Of a stretch of DNA of 64,000 nucleotides, positions 43,216-54,830 are shown one piece after another. The DNA comes from Rana temporaria (Eukaryota > Chordata > Amphibia > Anura > Ranidae). Position 1 is the stretch's first letter; each line of letters starts with the position of its first letter. The position numbers were made by a program, and so were the translations under genes. Location: assembly GCF_905171775.1 (NCBI RefSeq), contig NC_053490.1, positions 84,384,286 to 84,448,285 on the forward strand. The letters run 5' to 3'. The notes beneath the pieces were generated by a model. It worked only from the letters and a program-made list of their open reading frames with translations, did no database searches and had not been told where the DNA came from.

Positions 43216-43831
43216 TGTCATGGATATGCAATAAAGTCTGGCAGCTTACCTGTCTCCATGTGTTCATTAGAGGCCTGACTCTCCTTCTGGCTGTCTTTTA
43301 TCACCTCTCCTCCCTGTATGGCCCCACCACAGGCCGTTCCAGGAAGCCTATATTAACTATTGCACTGCAGGTCTGCTTTGCTGTTCAACCTTGTTGTTAG
43401 CTTGAGTTCCTGTCTGCAGTGTGCTACGTTTACCTTTCTGTGTACCGATTTTGTCTCGTCTCTGACTTCTCCTGTTTGCCTGTGATCCTGACCTTTTGGC
43501 CTGTACCTTGTTTACCCTTGTCTGCCTGTTGCCCTGACCTCAGCTTACCCATCACCATCCCCTTGTGTCTTCAGTGACTGCTTCCCCTCTCTCCCTACGG
43601 AGCGTGACCTGGGGACCCCAGGGGCCACGACCTGGGTTCAGTTGCAGCGAAGGCCATCCTCACCACTAGAGGCTCTGGTGTACACCTGCTGGACCTTAGA
43701 CTCTGCGCCCTGGGGAATCTTGGGTTCACGTTCCCTGTCTATCAGCAGCAGTCTGCTATTGGGTTCACTACCTTGCGGTGCACCCCTCTCCATCGGGGTG
43801 CACTTGTCACCTGGCCACAGGTGACCTGACA
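43216..43831 (+). mobile_element. Solo LTR (copy 2), 5-bp duplication ATGAC
   Basis: TGTCATGGATATGCAATAAA to GGTGACCTGACA, 616 bp, flanked by ATGAC at 43211-43215 and 43832-43836. Aligns along its whole length with 27353-27947 (shared GGCAGCTTACC, GGTCTGCTTTGCTGTTCAAC, AAGGCCATCCTCACCACTAG, CACTTGTCACCTGGCCACAG). TG...CA ends and the exact duplication mark it as a solo LTR. No internal region or second LTR is adjacent. Confidence 0.93.
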
Positions 43832-44070
43832 ATGACCTTCTGTTTGCTCAGAGGTACATACGTTCAGGTGAGCAGTTTGTACTTCCGGTGGAGGAGACAC
43901 ACTTGTTTGGATGCACATTGATTGATTCAAGCACCCTATTCACTATCTAAGAAGTCTTACACCTCTGTTGTCCTTCAACATCCTCTGGCCTCACCTTGCT
44001 ATACATTTTTGGACTATTGATGCTGCAATTATAATTTTTTTATTTTTTATATTATTTTCTAGCGCTGCAC

Positions 44071-44074
<4 letters not shown>

Positions 44075-44161
<87 letters not shown>

Positions 44162-44165
44162 TATT
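44075..44165. repeat. (AT)n microsatellite
   Basis: About 45 AT units with two interruptions (ATGTAT). Confidence 0.95.
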
Positions 44166-45396
44166 GCTATACATTCCCTCAAAGATTTTATACATTCATA
44201 CACCACTTGCTTAATTTAAACCCTTCTCTTTCATTGAGAGTGACAAGCCACCAGATCTTAAGGACAGAATATATTTAATCATGGCTGTTTTGGTCATGAG
44301 AGTCTCAACCAGGCATAGTGCAAATAGTATACTTCTCCCAGTAGCTCCTATATTTGGACAGTGTCACTCTTTCAACAAGTCAACTATCAGCCAATACACT
44401 AGAAGACCTGAGCGGAAATTTCTAGCAACATTTGCATGGTTCTTGAAGTTTTCTACATAGATAACAGTAAATAACAGTGCACATTAGATTTCTTGAAATA
44501 CTCAAGTAATTAAGTGTAAGCTTGTAGTAGAATGAAATACTTTGTTTTCCTGGGTGACATTTCCTTACAGAATGTACTTTAACAGGACTAAATGGATAAA
44601 CCTCAACACAAAAACTGCTGTGTCCTTGTTACTATTTAAATATTCGTTTCAATGACATATGGCATATTAGCAATGTCATATGAACACTGGCCAACACTTG
44701 GCATAGTGATGATGCTGAGGTATTTAGAATCAGCTCTTCTCTCATTGCTTGTGTTTTGGAGAAACATCTAATAATTGAGACTGTGACAAATGTGTTTAAT
44801 TGGTGGCATCTGGTACTTCCCAACTCAGGAGAAAAGCTGAGCGTCACTAATGATTTCAGCGAAGGAAATCAGTGAAATATTCTCTATTTTCCCTCCGGTT
44901 CTCTAGTGTAGACATGAAAGAGGTTGCTATGGAGAGATTTGTTTACCAAATCCTCCAGATCAGGTTCCTTTTCCCTGTCTGATGTTCTTACAATAAGTGT
45001 GTCAATTACCCAGGATGACATGCATTTTAAAGGATCTTCTCGAATTGTGCATAATGCCAGATACAGCATATGAGGAAACTATTTATGTGAAATTTAGAAT
45101 TCTTGTCTTGTAGCTAGAAAAGGTCTAATGAAGCTGATCTGATCTGAGAACGTACACAGGGGATCAGCTCATCTTTGTCTACAGCTATCACCAGCAATTG
45201 GATAACTGCATACGTATACATGTATTTCCAGACATTGCAGCTGGCCTGGATTCATGTATATCAGTGGCAGATGTACCTAAAGACAACTGTCATCAGAAAG
45301 TGGATGCGCAGGGGCATTGAAGCCATAGCTGTCCAATATGTTCTACGGAAATAAGATTACATTGTATACATAGCATAACATGAGCTGCATCATTTA

Positions 45397-45402
<6 letters not shown>
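44166..45402. other. Unassigned non-coding
   Basis: No recognisable features over 1.2 kb; one of the longest stretches without a repeat I could identify. Confidence 0.5.
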
Positions 45403-45427
<25 letters not shown>

Positions 45428-45430
<3 letters not shown>

Positions 45431-46397
45431 CCCTCAAAATTTCCACTCGCCTACTAGCATTTGGCGAGTGGATTTAAGCTGGGGGCGAGTGATGACAGGG
45501 CTGCATGACCAATCTCCCTCCAATCTGTGTCTACACTTAGAGTCCCAATGAGATTGGTGGCTGAAGAGTAAAGGTGCATGCTCGGGAAAAGTAGTCTGGT
45601 GAGCCGAGCAAAGGCAGAGCAGTACACAGGTGCTCTACTTACAATTCTCATTAAGCCATGGGGCCCAACAGTATGACCTCTCTGAGCCTGCCCCCCTCCC
45701 CCGGGCCCCGACCAATGTAGCTGGAGAGCAAAAAGTAATGAGTGAGGTGGAGGATTGCAAAAATTACCACTCCGGTGCAGAGCTCACTGAAAGTTGCCCT
45801 GACATGAGAGCGGCAGCCTTCTAGCTTGTGCAGTTTTCTTCTCCTTGTGCTCTATGTAAGTGTCCAACAGTTTAGCCTGAGCACTGTGAACAGACTGGTC
45901 TCAATGTGTGCTGTGCGCTGTCAGTGTGCGCTGTGCTATGGTGTCAATGGCTGTGCAGTTGTGTGGATCTCAGCGCTGGATTGTACTCCCTCCCGCTGTG
46001 CTGCAGCTCCTCTCCTCTCTGCCAGCCTGAATAAAAGGGGGAAGTGGGGACATGCAAGCGTGGAGCCGCACACACAGGCTCCTGATGATGAGATGAATGG
46101 GAGAGAGAGAGAGAAAGGATGAATGGGAGTTGCAGAGGAGACAGCAAGAGAATGGGGAAGAGACCCAGTCTGGTCTGCCCCCAGTGCCCTGTCCCATTTT
46201 GTTAAAGTTGTTGTTGGTAATATTTAATTTTGTAACTTGATTCTCCATAAAACATTGTCATTCCATGAGATAATCTACGAGGGCGTGTTTATGGGTGCAA
46301 TTAGGCGCAGGGCAGTGTATGAATTAGGTGGGGCAACTGGTGCCGAGTAACTCTTGAGGCTTGGCTAGTAGCTTAGGACTTGAAATTTTGAGCCCTG
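45428..46397. mobile_element. hAT-like element inserted in (AT)n, ~8-bp duplication
   Basis: Terminal repeat CAGCCCTCAAAATTTC / GAAATTTTGAGCCCTG, exact over 16 bp. CAG...CTG ends are typical of hAT elements. The flanking 8-mers are TATATATA and TATATATG. The repeat CACTCGCC...GGCGAGTG continues just inside the left end. 970 bp without transposase; small frames inside (45630-46122) lack motifs. Confidence 0.85.
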
Positions 46398-46420
46398 TAT
46401 ATATGTATATATATATATAC

Positions 46421-46505
<85 letters not shown>
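46398..46505. repeat. (AT)n microsatellite
   Basis: About 50 AT units with a few interruptions (TACATA), directly right of the hAT-like element. Together with 45400-45427 it was probably one tract before the insertion. Confidence 0.92.
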
Positions 46506-46508
<3 letters not shown>

Positions 46509-46632
46509 TAAAGTATAATATAAGCTTTTAATTGTGCCCAAGCATTTTCACTATGTCATATGCAAGTCTATGTCACCGGCAAGGTCTACAGTTATCACAA
46601 ATCTAAAGTCACTCAGGTGGGGTATAAACACT

Positions 46633-47345
46633 TTAAAGTGGTTGTAAACCCACTGTTAACACTTGCGCCTACAGGTAAGCCTAGATTGAGGCCCGGTACA
46701 CACGAGCAAACATGTACGATGAAAGCGGTCCGTCGGACCGTTTTCACCGTACATGCCTGCCAGAGGGCTTCTGTACGATGGTTGTACTAACCATCGTACA
46801 GAAGTCCACGCGTAAACAATACGCGGGGCGTGTCCGCGTCGTCGCCACGACGATGACGCGGCGATGACGCGGAGACGTGGGCGGGCCTGCCATTTAAAGG
46901 CTTCCATGCATGCGTCGAAGTCATTCGACGCATGCGAGGGACGGCGGGCGCCTGGACATGTACGGTAGGTCTGTACTGACGACCGTACATGTCCGAGCGG
47001 GCAGGATTCCAGCGGACGGTTTTAAAACACGTCCACGAATATTTGCCCGCTGGGAAAAGGCCCGGCGGGCAAATGTTTGCTGGAATTCGGCCCGCTCGCG
47101 CCTACACACGACCGAACATGTATGCTGAAACTGGCCCGCAGACCAGTTTCAGCATACATGTTTGGTCGTGTGTACGGGGCCAGAGGCTTACCTGTAGGTG
47201 CAAGAAATATCTCCTTAACCTACACGCTAGTATGCTGTAATTATCACAAAAACCGCATCGCTCAGTGTGCCTGCGCCGTTCTCTACGGCGCGCATGTGCC
47301 GTAGACAGCGGTGCCCGTTTCTGTGAAAATATCTCCTTAACCTAC
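46633..47345. mobile_element. Foldback repeat with a MITE in its loop
   Basis: The host begins TTTAAAGTGGTTGTAAACCC (46633) and has arms GCGCCTACAGGTAAGCCT (46667-46684) and AGGCTTACCTGTAGGTGCAA (47184-47203) facing each other across the MITE at 46690-47181. The following ATATCTCCTTAACCTACACG occurs twice (47207, 47329). Confidence 0.65.
46690..47181. mobile_element. MITE with GGCC(C/G)GGTAC ends, copy 2
   Basis: GGCCCGGTACACACGAGCAA at left, TTTGGTCGTGTGTACGGGGC at right; 492 bp. Internal block AAAGCGGTCCGTCGGACCGT identical to copy 1 (35897-36376). Flanks TGA and AGA differ by one base. Confidence 0.85.
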
Positions 47346-47349
47346 ACGG

Positions 47350-47705
47350 TAACCTACACAGACCAAAAATATGTGACACTCTGGCTGCTTGGCTGGTGAG
47401 AGAGGCCTATCCAGGTGCACAATACCCACTCTGGCTAGAGTGGCGACAAAAGTCTATTGTTGGAAGCAGGACTGTTTCCAAACAAAGTTATACGCCTGAA
47501 CCTACTACTTACTATTCTTCCTACCTCTTCTACTACTACTATTTTTACTATTTTACCCCATTGGGTAATAAAGCACAGAAAAAGACATCTAAAGTGTGGA
47601 CATTGCAGTTTTTCTCAGCTCTCATTGTGTACCCTAGACGGCGGAGGAATAGAGGTAACATGCCACCCAAAGTCAACCAGCAGCTCCTTCGAGGGTAGTG
47701 CTACA
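47350..47705 (+). mobile_element. LTR fragment (3' part), plus strand
   Basis: From GTGACACTCTGGCTGCTTGG to GGGTAGTGCTACA. Inverse of 51438-52190, sharing AATACCCACTCTGGCTAGAG, CAAACAAAGTTATACGCCTG, and GACGGCGGAGGAATAGAGGT. It contains AATAAAGCACAGAAAAAGAC, a polyadenylation-like signal, and ends ...CA, consistent with a long terminal repeat read 5' to 3'. The 5' part is missing. Small frames here are untranslated LTR sequence. Confidence 0.65.
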
Positions 47706-48386
47706 TATAAAAAAAAAATCTTCAGTTTAGGCCGATACGTATTCTTCTACATATTTTTGGTAAAAAAAAAAAATGCAATAAGCGTTTATTGATTGGTTTG
47801 CGCAAAAGTTATAGCATCTAAAAAATAGGGGATAGTTTTATGGCATTTTTATCAATAATTTCTTTTTTTTTATAGTAATGGCCGCGATCAGCGATTTTAT
47901 GTCGGACACTTTTGACACCATTTTGGGACGATTGTCATTTTTACAATAATCAGTGCTATAAAAATGCACTGATTACTGTAAAAATGCCACTGGCAGTGAA
48001 GGGGTCAACCTGAAGGGGGCGCTGAAGGGGTTAAGTGTGACCATGGAGTGCTTCTAACTCTTAGGGGGCGTGGTTTGCCGTGACACGTCACTGATCGCTG
48101 TTCCCGATGACAGTGAACAGACGATCAGTGACAGTGTCACTAGGCAGAACAGGGAGATGCATGTTTACACTTGCCTCTCCCCGTTCTGCAGCTCTGTGAC
48201 CCAATCGCGGGACACCACCGGACATTGAGTCCACGGGTCCCGCAGGCACTGTCACAGAGCCAACGACAGGGTCACATGCACAACCACATAGCCGGCAAAT
48301 TAAAGTGTACATATATATACGCCCATTTGCCAAGCCGTGCCATTCTGTCGACGTAAAAGTGCGTACGGTGGTCGGCAAGTGGTTAA
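47706..48386. repeat. TTAA-type repeat ending GGTCGGCAAGTGG-TTAA
   Basis: The right end reads GGTGGTCGGCAAGTGG then TTAA at 48383-48386. Internal inverted repeats: AATAATCAGTGCTATAAAAA against its complement near 47950-47980, and GACAGTGAACAGACGATCAG. Non-autonomous, non-coding. Confidence 0.6.
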
Positions 48387-48499
48387 AGCAAATTACAAAT
48401 AATGATAGCCACTGGTTTATCGATCTCTGTTAGTTATAGTTTGATTCAGCTTTACCTAACTCTTTAAAAGCTTTACAAGTTACCAGTTCAGAGTTACCT

Positions 48500-49115
48500 A
48501 CGTACATGTTCGCATTTGCGCACAAGCCTCAGTGCCCCTCAACATTTCACACTCCCCAAACCCTCCCTAAAAGCCCCCAGTGCCCACAGTCCTCAGCAAC
48601 CTCATACAGTGCCCCCAACAGTGTCCCAAAGTGCCATATACCCCAGCAGTGCCTTCCAGTCTCCACATTGCCTCTGCACAATCTAGCCTCATGGAGAAAC
48701 CACCAACCCCCTTCAAAGGACCCCATCTCCACAGATCTCCCCTGAGTTCCCTCAAGAAACCTCCTCCTAGCCCAGTGGTTGTCACTTCTAAAGCAGCAGC
48801 ACTCACTTTACCTAAAGTTTGTGGTGTCTGCAGCTGCAGTGACACCTGTCCCGGAATGCAGCAATGGGGTACCCTCTCCAGCTCCTCCCCTTCACGCTCA
48901 ACTGACCTAAGGTCTTCGCCCCCTGCCCTGACAGCTGTGCTGTGAAATAAATGGGTGGCCGGCTGGCCGCAGAGAGTTCGGGTAAGCAGCGTAGGCTCAA
49001 TGAACAGCCGAGCTGCCTTTGACTTGTGGCAAGTCCGGGCCTGATGGCTGAGCAGGAGCTGTAAGGGGGTCGGGAGGCCCTCTGCAGATATACGAGCAAG
49101 GTGACAGTGTTTCTT
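48500..49115. repeat. GC-rich dispersed-repeat candidate
   Basis: Compositionally distinct (C-rich on the plus strand) from the AT-rich flanks. Overlapping open frames in three phases (up to 188 codons on the minus strand, 48567-49133) have no recognisable domain and conflicting codon use, so I treat them as composition effects. Ends not found. Confidence 0.35.
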
Positions 49116-49875
49116 TAATGAGTGAGACCTCAAACAATCAATTGAATATACTGACTTCTACATAAGAGATAACAGAAAAATAGATAATTTGACATCAGTT
49201 TTGTAAATTCAAATAATCTGTGTAACAGAACCTTTGGTTGAGTTTCAATGCATAAGGTTAGCTTATCCATTTTGTTTACTTTTTGGCTAAGTTCACATGA
49301 GTGCTGTATGCACCAATGATGGGACTGTCTAATTGCTCTTAATATTTTAGATGTCCATACTATACAAGAATAAACTCACACCAACTTTATATGGCTGGAC
49401 TGTTAAAAAGTTAGTTTGCACAGTGAACTGTACAGGTAGGGTATTGTATTGAGTATGGACAAATGTGCATACCCAGAAGTTTAAGTACCAATCAGCATAT
49501 TTAATTCCATGTAAACTTAGCTTTGTAGAGGCCACGCCAGGCAATTCAAACTGCACACATACTCAGTTAGAGAAGGAGACCATGCACTGAGCATGCACAT
49601 AGTTCGAACAGTCCAGAGCAGCCACTACCAAGCTTAGTTGAAGCCAGGAGAGGATTCACTCTGCATGACCTGGATCGGTCACTAGGGCATGCAATGTTGA
49701 TATAATTAGACCATTAGACCATTCAAACTGCAGGATAGGGAGTAATGAGGGGTCAGCAATTTTTCTGAAGTGGTTCTCCAAAAAGCTTCATCTATAAGCA
49801 GAGGACATTCATAATGTCCAACAGGAGGCGCTATGATATGTACTATTTACTATATATGGAACTGAAAAAACTTCC
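49116..49875. other. Unassigned non-coding
   Basis: Nothing recognised. Confidence 0.45.
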
Positions 49876-50285
49876 TAAAGGTGAACTTACACAGATTTTC
49901 TGATGGGAATTGTGTGATGACAGACTGTTGGCCTAAAATCCATCCGTTTGTACACTCCATTAGACAACTGTTGTCAGACTTTCCGCTGACAAATTTTGGA
50001 TGGCAGGCTGGTGCCAGATTTTCCTATCGTGTGTACCCAAGTCCATCACACTAAAGTCCAAAGTACAAACACGCATGCTTGGAACCAATGCTCACCAAAC
50101 CCAAAATTAGCAGAAGGTGCCCAAAGGGTGGCGCTCAAGAGCTGAAATTTCACATAGTACGTCACTGCTTTCATGTTTGTTGGCCGACAATTGTTTGTAT
50201 GCAAGACAAGTTCATGGCCAATGCCCTTCGGACGAAAGTCTGATGCTTTGTCTGTGGAAAATCCAATCATGTGTACATGGCTTTA
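49876..50285. mobile_element. MITE with TAAAGGTGAACTTACACAG ends
   Basis: Left TAAAGGTGAACTTACACAGA, right CATGTGTACATGGCTTTA; inverse with several differences. GTGTGTACCCAAGTCCATCA inside marks a relation to the other TGTGTAC-type MITEs here. No coding. Confidence 0.6.
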
Positions 50286-50610
50286 GGCCGTTCAGGTCCA
50301 CCTGTCATATTTGTCGGCGGACCTGAACGGCTGCTCCATGCAAGCCTATGGAGCGTCGACCCAATCCGATCCGATAAAATCAGATGTATGGCGATAAGTC
50401 GCCATCCGTCCATAGCGGATAGGGTGAGATCTGATGAAAATGGACATGCTGTCAGTTTTCATCAGATCTCTCCATAGGAGACAGCGGCGCTTGACAAGCC
50501 CCTCCCCGCTTGAGGGACCTGTCATCCGCCAGCTAAGCGGAGATCAGCGGAGAGATCTCCCGCTGAGCTGGCGGACTCCGTAGCGACGGAGTCCGCCTTG
50601 TCTAAATTAG
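50286..50610. repeat. Cluster of palindromes (foldback repeat)
   Basis: CCGTTCAGGTCCACC against GGACCTGAACGG (50288-50330), AGATCTGATGAAAA against TTTTCATCAGATCT (50429-50469), and GGCGGACTCCG against CGGAGTCCGCC (50570-50597). Probably one MITE with its interior folded several times; ends unclear. Confidence 0.6.
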
Positions 50611-51425
50611 TTATTAAAGATGCAAGCTGTCAGGATGCCTTAGTTTCTTTCCTTAGGCATTATACAGTTCTGAAATAAGTTCTCAAACCTACATATTTAT
50701 ATACAGTGTTACAAGGAAGAGGAAGAAGGAAATATATTTAAGATGATATACAGTTACTATTTTTTACCTAGTTCAGTGACAAGTTTTTCAGCTACAGAAA
50801 AGTATGGGTTTTAGAACAATTTTCTGAATTTTATAAAGTTTGAAGAGGCATCTCAAAAGCTTGCATATTTAATAAGATACATTTTCCAATAAAGGGTATT
50901 TAAACTCCAAACTTTTTGTATTAATTGAAGGCTAGCCTTGTGCAACATTCCACTACTTTCTTATATTTCATATACAAAGAAATGTGTCGCATATAATTTA
51001 TGGTAGATTTTGCTTCTCATTTCTCTTTGATTGTATTTTCATATATTTGTTTTTTCCTAAGCGCCTTTTCTATTATCTACTAAGCTCAGCAACTGCTTGG
51101 AATGGGTCTCCGCAATGGCTGATTGCAGCAGGCACAGGCGATTTAGGAGAGTACTGTCTCCTTTGTCTCATACTTAGCAGGAATACAACACAAACATTCC
51201 GAATTTTACAGAGAAAAGTTGTTTGTTTACCACTACAACAGGGCTGAAATATTATTTAATAAAGTTCTGGATTCATTAGCAATCGGATATAAAATAGAGT
51301 TAAGCCCCCTTTTCGAATACAGAAGAGTAGAGCAAAATAAATAGGAGCATACAAGATAGCAATAAAAGGAACAGGCTGCCCTTTTATGGATTATCATAAG
51401 CATTTAATGATATCTATAAAATGAA
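50611..51425. other. Unassigned non-coding
   Basis: AT-rich. Nothing recognised. Confidence 0.45.
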
Positions 51426-51437
51426 CTTTATAGTTTG

Positions 51438-52740
51438 TGTAGCACTACCCCCGAAGGAGCTGCTGGTTTGTTTTGGGTGGCATGTTACCTCTATTCCTCC
51501 GCCGTCTAGGGTATACGATGACAGTTGAGAAAACTTCAATGTCCACACTTTAGGCTTCTTTTTCTTTGCTTTATTTACCCAACTTGGTAAAAGAATAAAA
51601 GTAATAGTTGAAGAGTTAGGCCACGTACACATGGTCGATCCATCCCATGAGAATGGTCCAACGGACCGTTTTCATCGGTTCACCGCTGAAGCAGACTGAT
51701 GGTCTGATGTGCGTACACACCATCAGTTCAAAAACCGATCGAGTCCAATGCGGTGACGTAAAACACAACGACGTGCTGAAAAAAATGAAGTTCAATGCTT
51801 CCAAGCATGTGTCGACTTGATTCTGAGCATGCGTGGGTTTGGAACCGATGCTTTTGTGTACTAACCATCGGTTTTGACCTATCGGTCAGGCGTCCATCAG
51901 TTCGATTTTAAAGCAAGTTCTCTGTTTTGGAACCGAAGGACAACAGACCGATGCGGCATACACATGGTCGGTTTGAACCGATGAAACTGAAGTTCAGTCC
52001 GTTTTCATCGGTTTGGACCGACCGTGTGTACGCGGCCTTAGAAGGATAATAGGTAGTAGGTTCAGGTGTATAACTTTGTTTGGAAACAATCCTGCTTCCA
52101 GCAATGTAGCTTTCTTCGCCACTCTAGCCAGAGTGGGTATTGTGCTCCTGGATAGGCCTCTCTCACTAGCCTAGCAGCCAGGGTGTCACACGGAAACTTT
52201 AGCAAAGTCTCTAGCACAGACCTTCCCAAAGGTGGAGATGTATTCGGTCCAGAATCCTTCTCAACACAGAATTAATGGACGGATCTCTCTTGAATAAACT
52301 CTTGTGAACTCAGAACTGGCAGGCGACCATCACTCAGCCTCTCAGCAATCGTGCGTGCTTCAATGAAGTTCAAGGCCTCTCCTGAGATACCAGCCTCGTG
52401 CTCGGTGCTCTCCAAGATAGGTTCTTCATCGGGTGGCTTCCTCCCTCAGGATGGACAGCACAGGACCACTCTGTGAACGTAGACCCAGTCTGACTACCAG
52501 GCCTACATAATAGATCACAACCCTGGACCAACGTGGTCCCGGAGCCAGGAACGCTTGAACACGCACCCCCGGCCATGAGGGCCGCACACGGGGGGTGGTG
52601 GTGGGACAACAGCCAGCATCAGCAATGATAGTGACAACGATGACCCAGAACTAATGAGGTCTGTCCCTTAAGTACTCTTCCCCAGCATGCACAGCGAGGC
52701 AATCAACACCCCCTAGATAAAAGCAATTACATTTTGTGGT
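51438..52740 (-). mobile_element. LTR (minus strand), interrupted by a MITE
   Basis: The minus-strand 3' end is ...GGGTAGTGCTACA (51438), matching the fragment at 47350-47705. The upstream part continues to about 52740, including AGAGTACTTAAGGGACAGAC (a TATA-like TACTTAAG near 52670). The MITE 51619-52037 splits it. The 5' limit is uncertain: I found no matching target duplication. No gag/pol next to it. Confidence 0.55.
51619..52037. mobile_element. MITE, GGCC(A/G)CGTACACA ends, TTA duplication
   Basis: Ends GGCCACGTACACATGGTCG and CGACCGTGTGTACGCGGCC, TTA at 51616-51618 and 52038-52040. The paralogous LTR at about 47495-47545 is continuous across the equivalent point, so it shows the empty site. 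419 bp, with repeated AACCGATG / CATCGGTT inside. Confidence 0.9.
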
Positions 52741-52843
52741 TAGCTAGAATACTGCAGGTGTTTAACCATGTCTCTCAGAGTAACGTTATTGTCCTTTTGA
52801 TTGTTTGTATAAAAACACTTGCTATTCCTCTCTTCATTTAGGC

Positions 52844-53003
52844 CATGGATGCTCAACCTGTGACCCTCCAGCTGTTGGGGAACTACAAGCCCCATCATGC
52901 CTCTGCCTTTGGGAGTCATGCCTGTAACTGTCAGTGGCATGCAGTGCCTCATGGGTCATGGGAGTTCCGCAACAGCTGGAGGGCCACAGGTTGAGCACCC
53001 ATG
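52844..53003. mobile_element. Small hAT-type MITE, exact 8-bp duplication ATTTAGGC
   Basis: Inverted ends CATGGATGCTCAACCTGTGA / TCACAGGTTGAGC-like (GGCCACAGGTTGAGCACCCATG region), with ACCCTCCAGCTGTTG and CAACAGCTGGAGGG further in. ATTTAGGC at 52836-52843 and 53004-53011. 160 bp. Confidence 0.92.
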
Positions 53004-53011
53004 ATTTAGGC

Positions 53012-54309
53012 TATAATAGGCCTAATACATTCTATGAAATACCTGAAGGTGTGCCTATTTCATTTGAATTCTGCAAGGCCACAGTTTATTAATGATTATA
53101 AAGTCCCTTCCATTCACATTTCGCATGGACACAAACAGCTATTTCTTCAGAATAACAAAAGGTAGAACAGTATATTTGTTAAAATCCCTGCAATGTACAT
53201 AGATAACCCAGAGGGGATTTTTTTTTTTCTCAACACAGGTGGAGTTACTCGTTAAGTTCCCTTACACACTGAGGCCACCCCTTTGTTCGCAGTAAAGCAT
53301 TTTAGCGGCACTTTTCATCCACTAGCGGGGTGCTTTTAACTGCAAAAAAGGGGTTAAAAACGCCCATTTTGCGTGACACTTTCATTGCAATGGGCAGGGG
53401 GAGTTTGGGAGTGCTGTATACAGCGCTCCCAAACTGCCCCAAAGATACTGCTTGCAGGGCTTTTTCTAATGTCCCGCAAGCACACCGCCCGGCTGTGAAA
53501 GCACCCAATGCAATGAATAGGAGGCAGTTTTATGGTGCTTTACAGGCACTATTTCTAGCACTAAAACACCTGAAAATTGCTTCAGTGTGAAAGGGGTCTA
53601 ACTGCTGCATGCTAGCTTCAGTTCATTGACTTGTGAGTGATGACCATTTAGAGAGGGAGACCATTGGTAGGTCCCTTTTTCCTCTTATACAGGCTTTAAA
53701 ATGCCAAGATCACATTTTATTTTTGTATGGCAGATGAACTGTTCATGTTTCTTCATTCATAAATGATTTACCAATTATATAAATTGGTCTGATTACATTA
53801 AAAATATTACATTGAAATGGTCTAGATGTATTATTCAGTGCAATGGACAACAGGTCCAATAACCTTGTTACAAGTGGCTTGAACAGGTGCAAAATGTTTC
53901 TTGTAATTTTGTATAATTTTGGGCAATCAGAAATGATTAGATTTGTTACAATGATTAGTTCTTGATGAATAGTTGAATTACCAGTATTACATTTTGCATA
54001 GAAATACCTGTTGTTTTGAAAGTATGATTATTGCTGCTTAACGACTTTACTGATCCAGATTATGAAAAGGTATAAACAAACATGGCAAATTAATGCTTTT
54101 TTGTTGGCCAGAGGCCTATGATGTTTGTTTAACAAACCGTAAAAGCAGCAAAGCACAAAGTGCAGCTACCAACACCAACCAAATATAGTTCACGTAACTT
54201 TGTGCACACATTACAGATGGATTCTAAAATAATGCCTGTAACTACTGTACCTTGAACTTAGCACTTTGGAACCTTGTACTGTTTCAAGTTGCTTGCAGTA
54301 AATGTGATT
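53012..54309. repeat. Repeat copy at 53265-53603, otherwise unassigned
   Basis: 53265-53603 is the inverse-orientation relative of 3617-3862. It ends CAGTGTGAAAGGGG and contains the palindrome GGGAGTGCTGTATACAGCGC. Flanks are unassigned. Confidence 0.5.
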
Positions 54310-54311
54310 TA

Positions 54312-54830
54312 CAGTGGATATGAAAAGTCTGCACACCCCTGTTAAAATATCAAGTTTCTCTGATTAAAAAAGAAAATAGACAAAGATATATTATTTCAGA
54401 AAATGTTCCACCTTAATGTGACCTATAAACTGTACAACTCAATTGAAAAACAAACTGAAATCTTTTAGATGGTGGGAGTAAAAATAAATGGGGTTCCATA
54501 AGTGTGCACACCCTCTTATAACTGGGGATATAGCTGTGTTCAGAATTAAGCAATCACATTAAAACTCATGTTAAATAGGAGTCAGCACACACCTGCCATC
54601 GTGTAAAATGCCTCTGATTAACCCCAAATAAAGTTTGTCTGTTCTAGTAGGTCTTTCCTGACATTTTCTTAGTTGCATCCTACAGCAAAAGCCATGGTCT
54701 GCAGAGAGCTTCCAAAGCATCACAGAGGGATCTCATTGTTAAAAGGAATCAGTCAGGAGAAGAGTACAAAATAATTTCCAAGAGATTAGATATACCTTGG
54801 AACACAGTAAAGACAGTCATCATCAAGATG
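54312..54830 (+). mobile_element. Tc1 element, 5' fragment
   Basis: Starts CAGTGGATATGAAAAGTCTG after TA (54310-54311). The ~230-bp terminal repeat/leader is followed from about 54693 by the decayed transposase start (ATGGTCTGCAGAGAGCTTCC onward), stopping at 54830 where another repeat begins. There is no second end within the window, so it is truncated. Confidence 0.85.

Noticed and set aside
48567..49133. 188-codon minus-strand open frame
   Set aside because: GC-rich stretch with open frames in several phases on both strands, no recognisable domain and no exon context.
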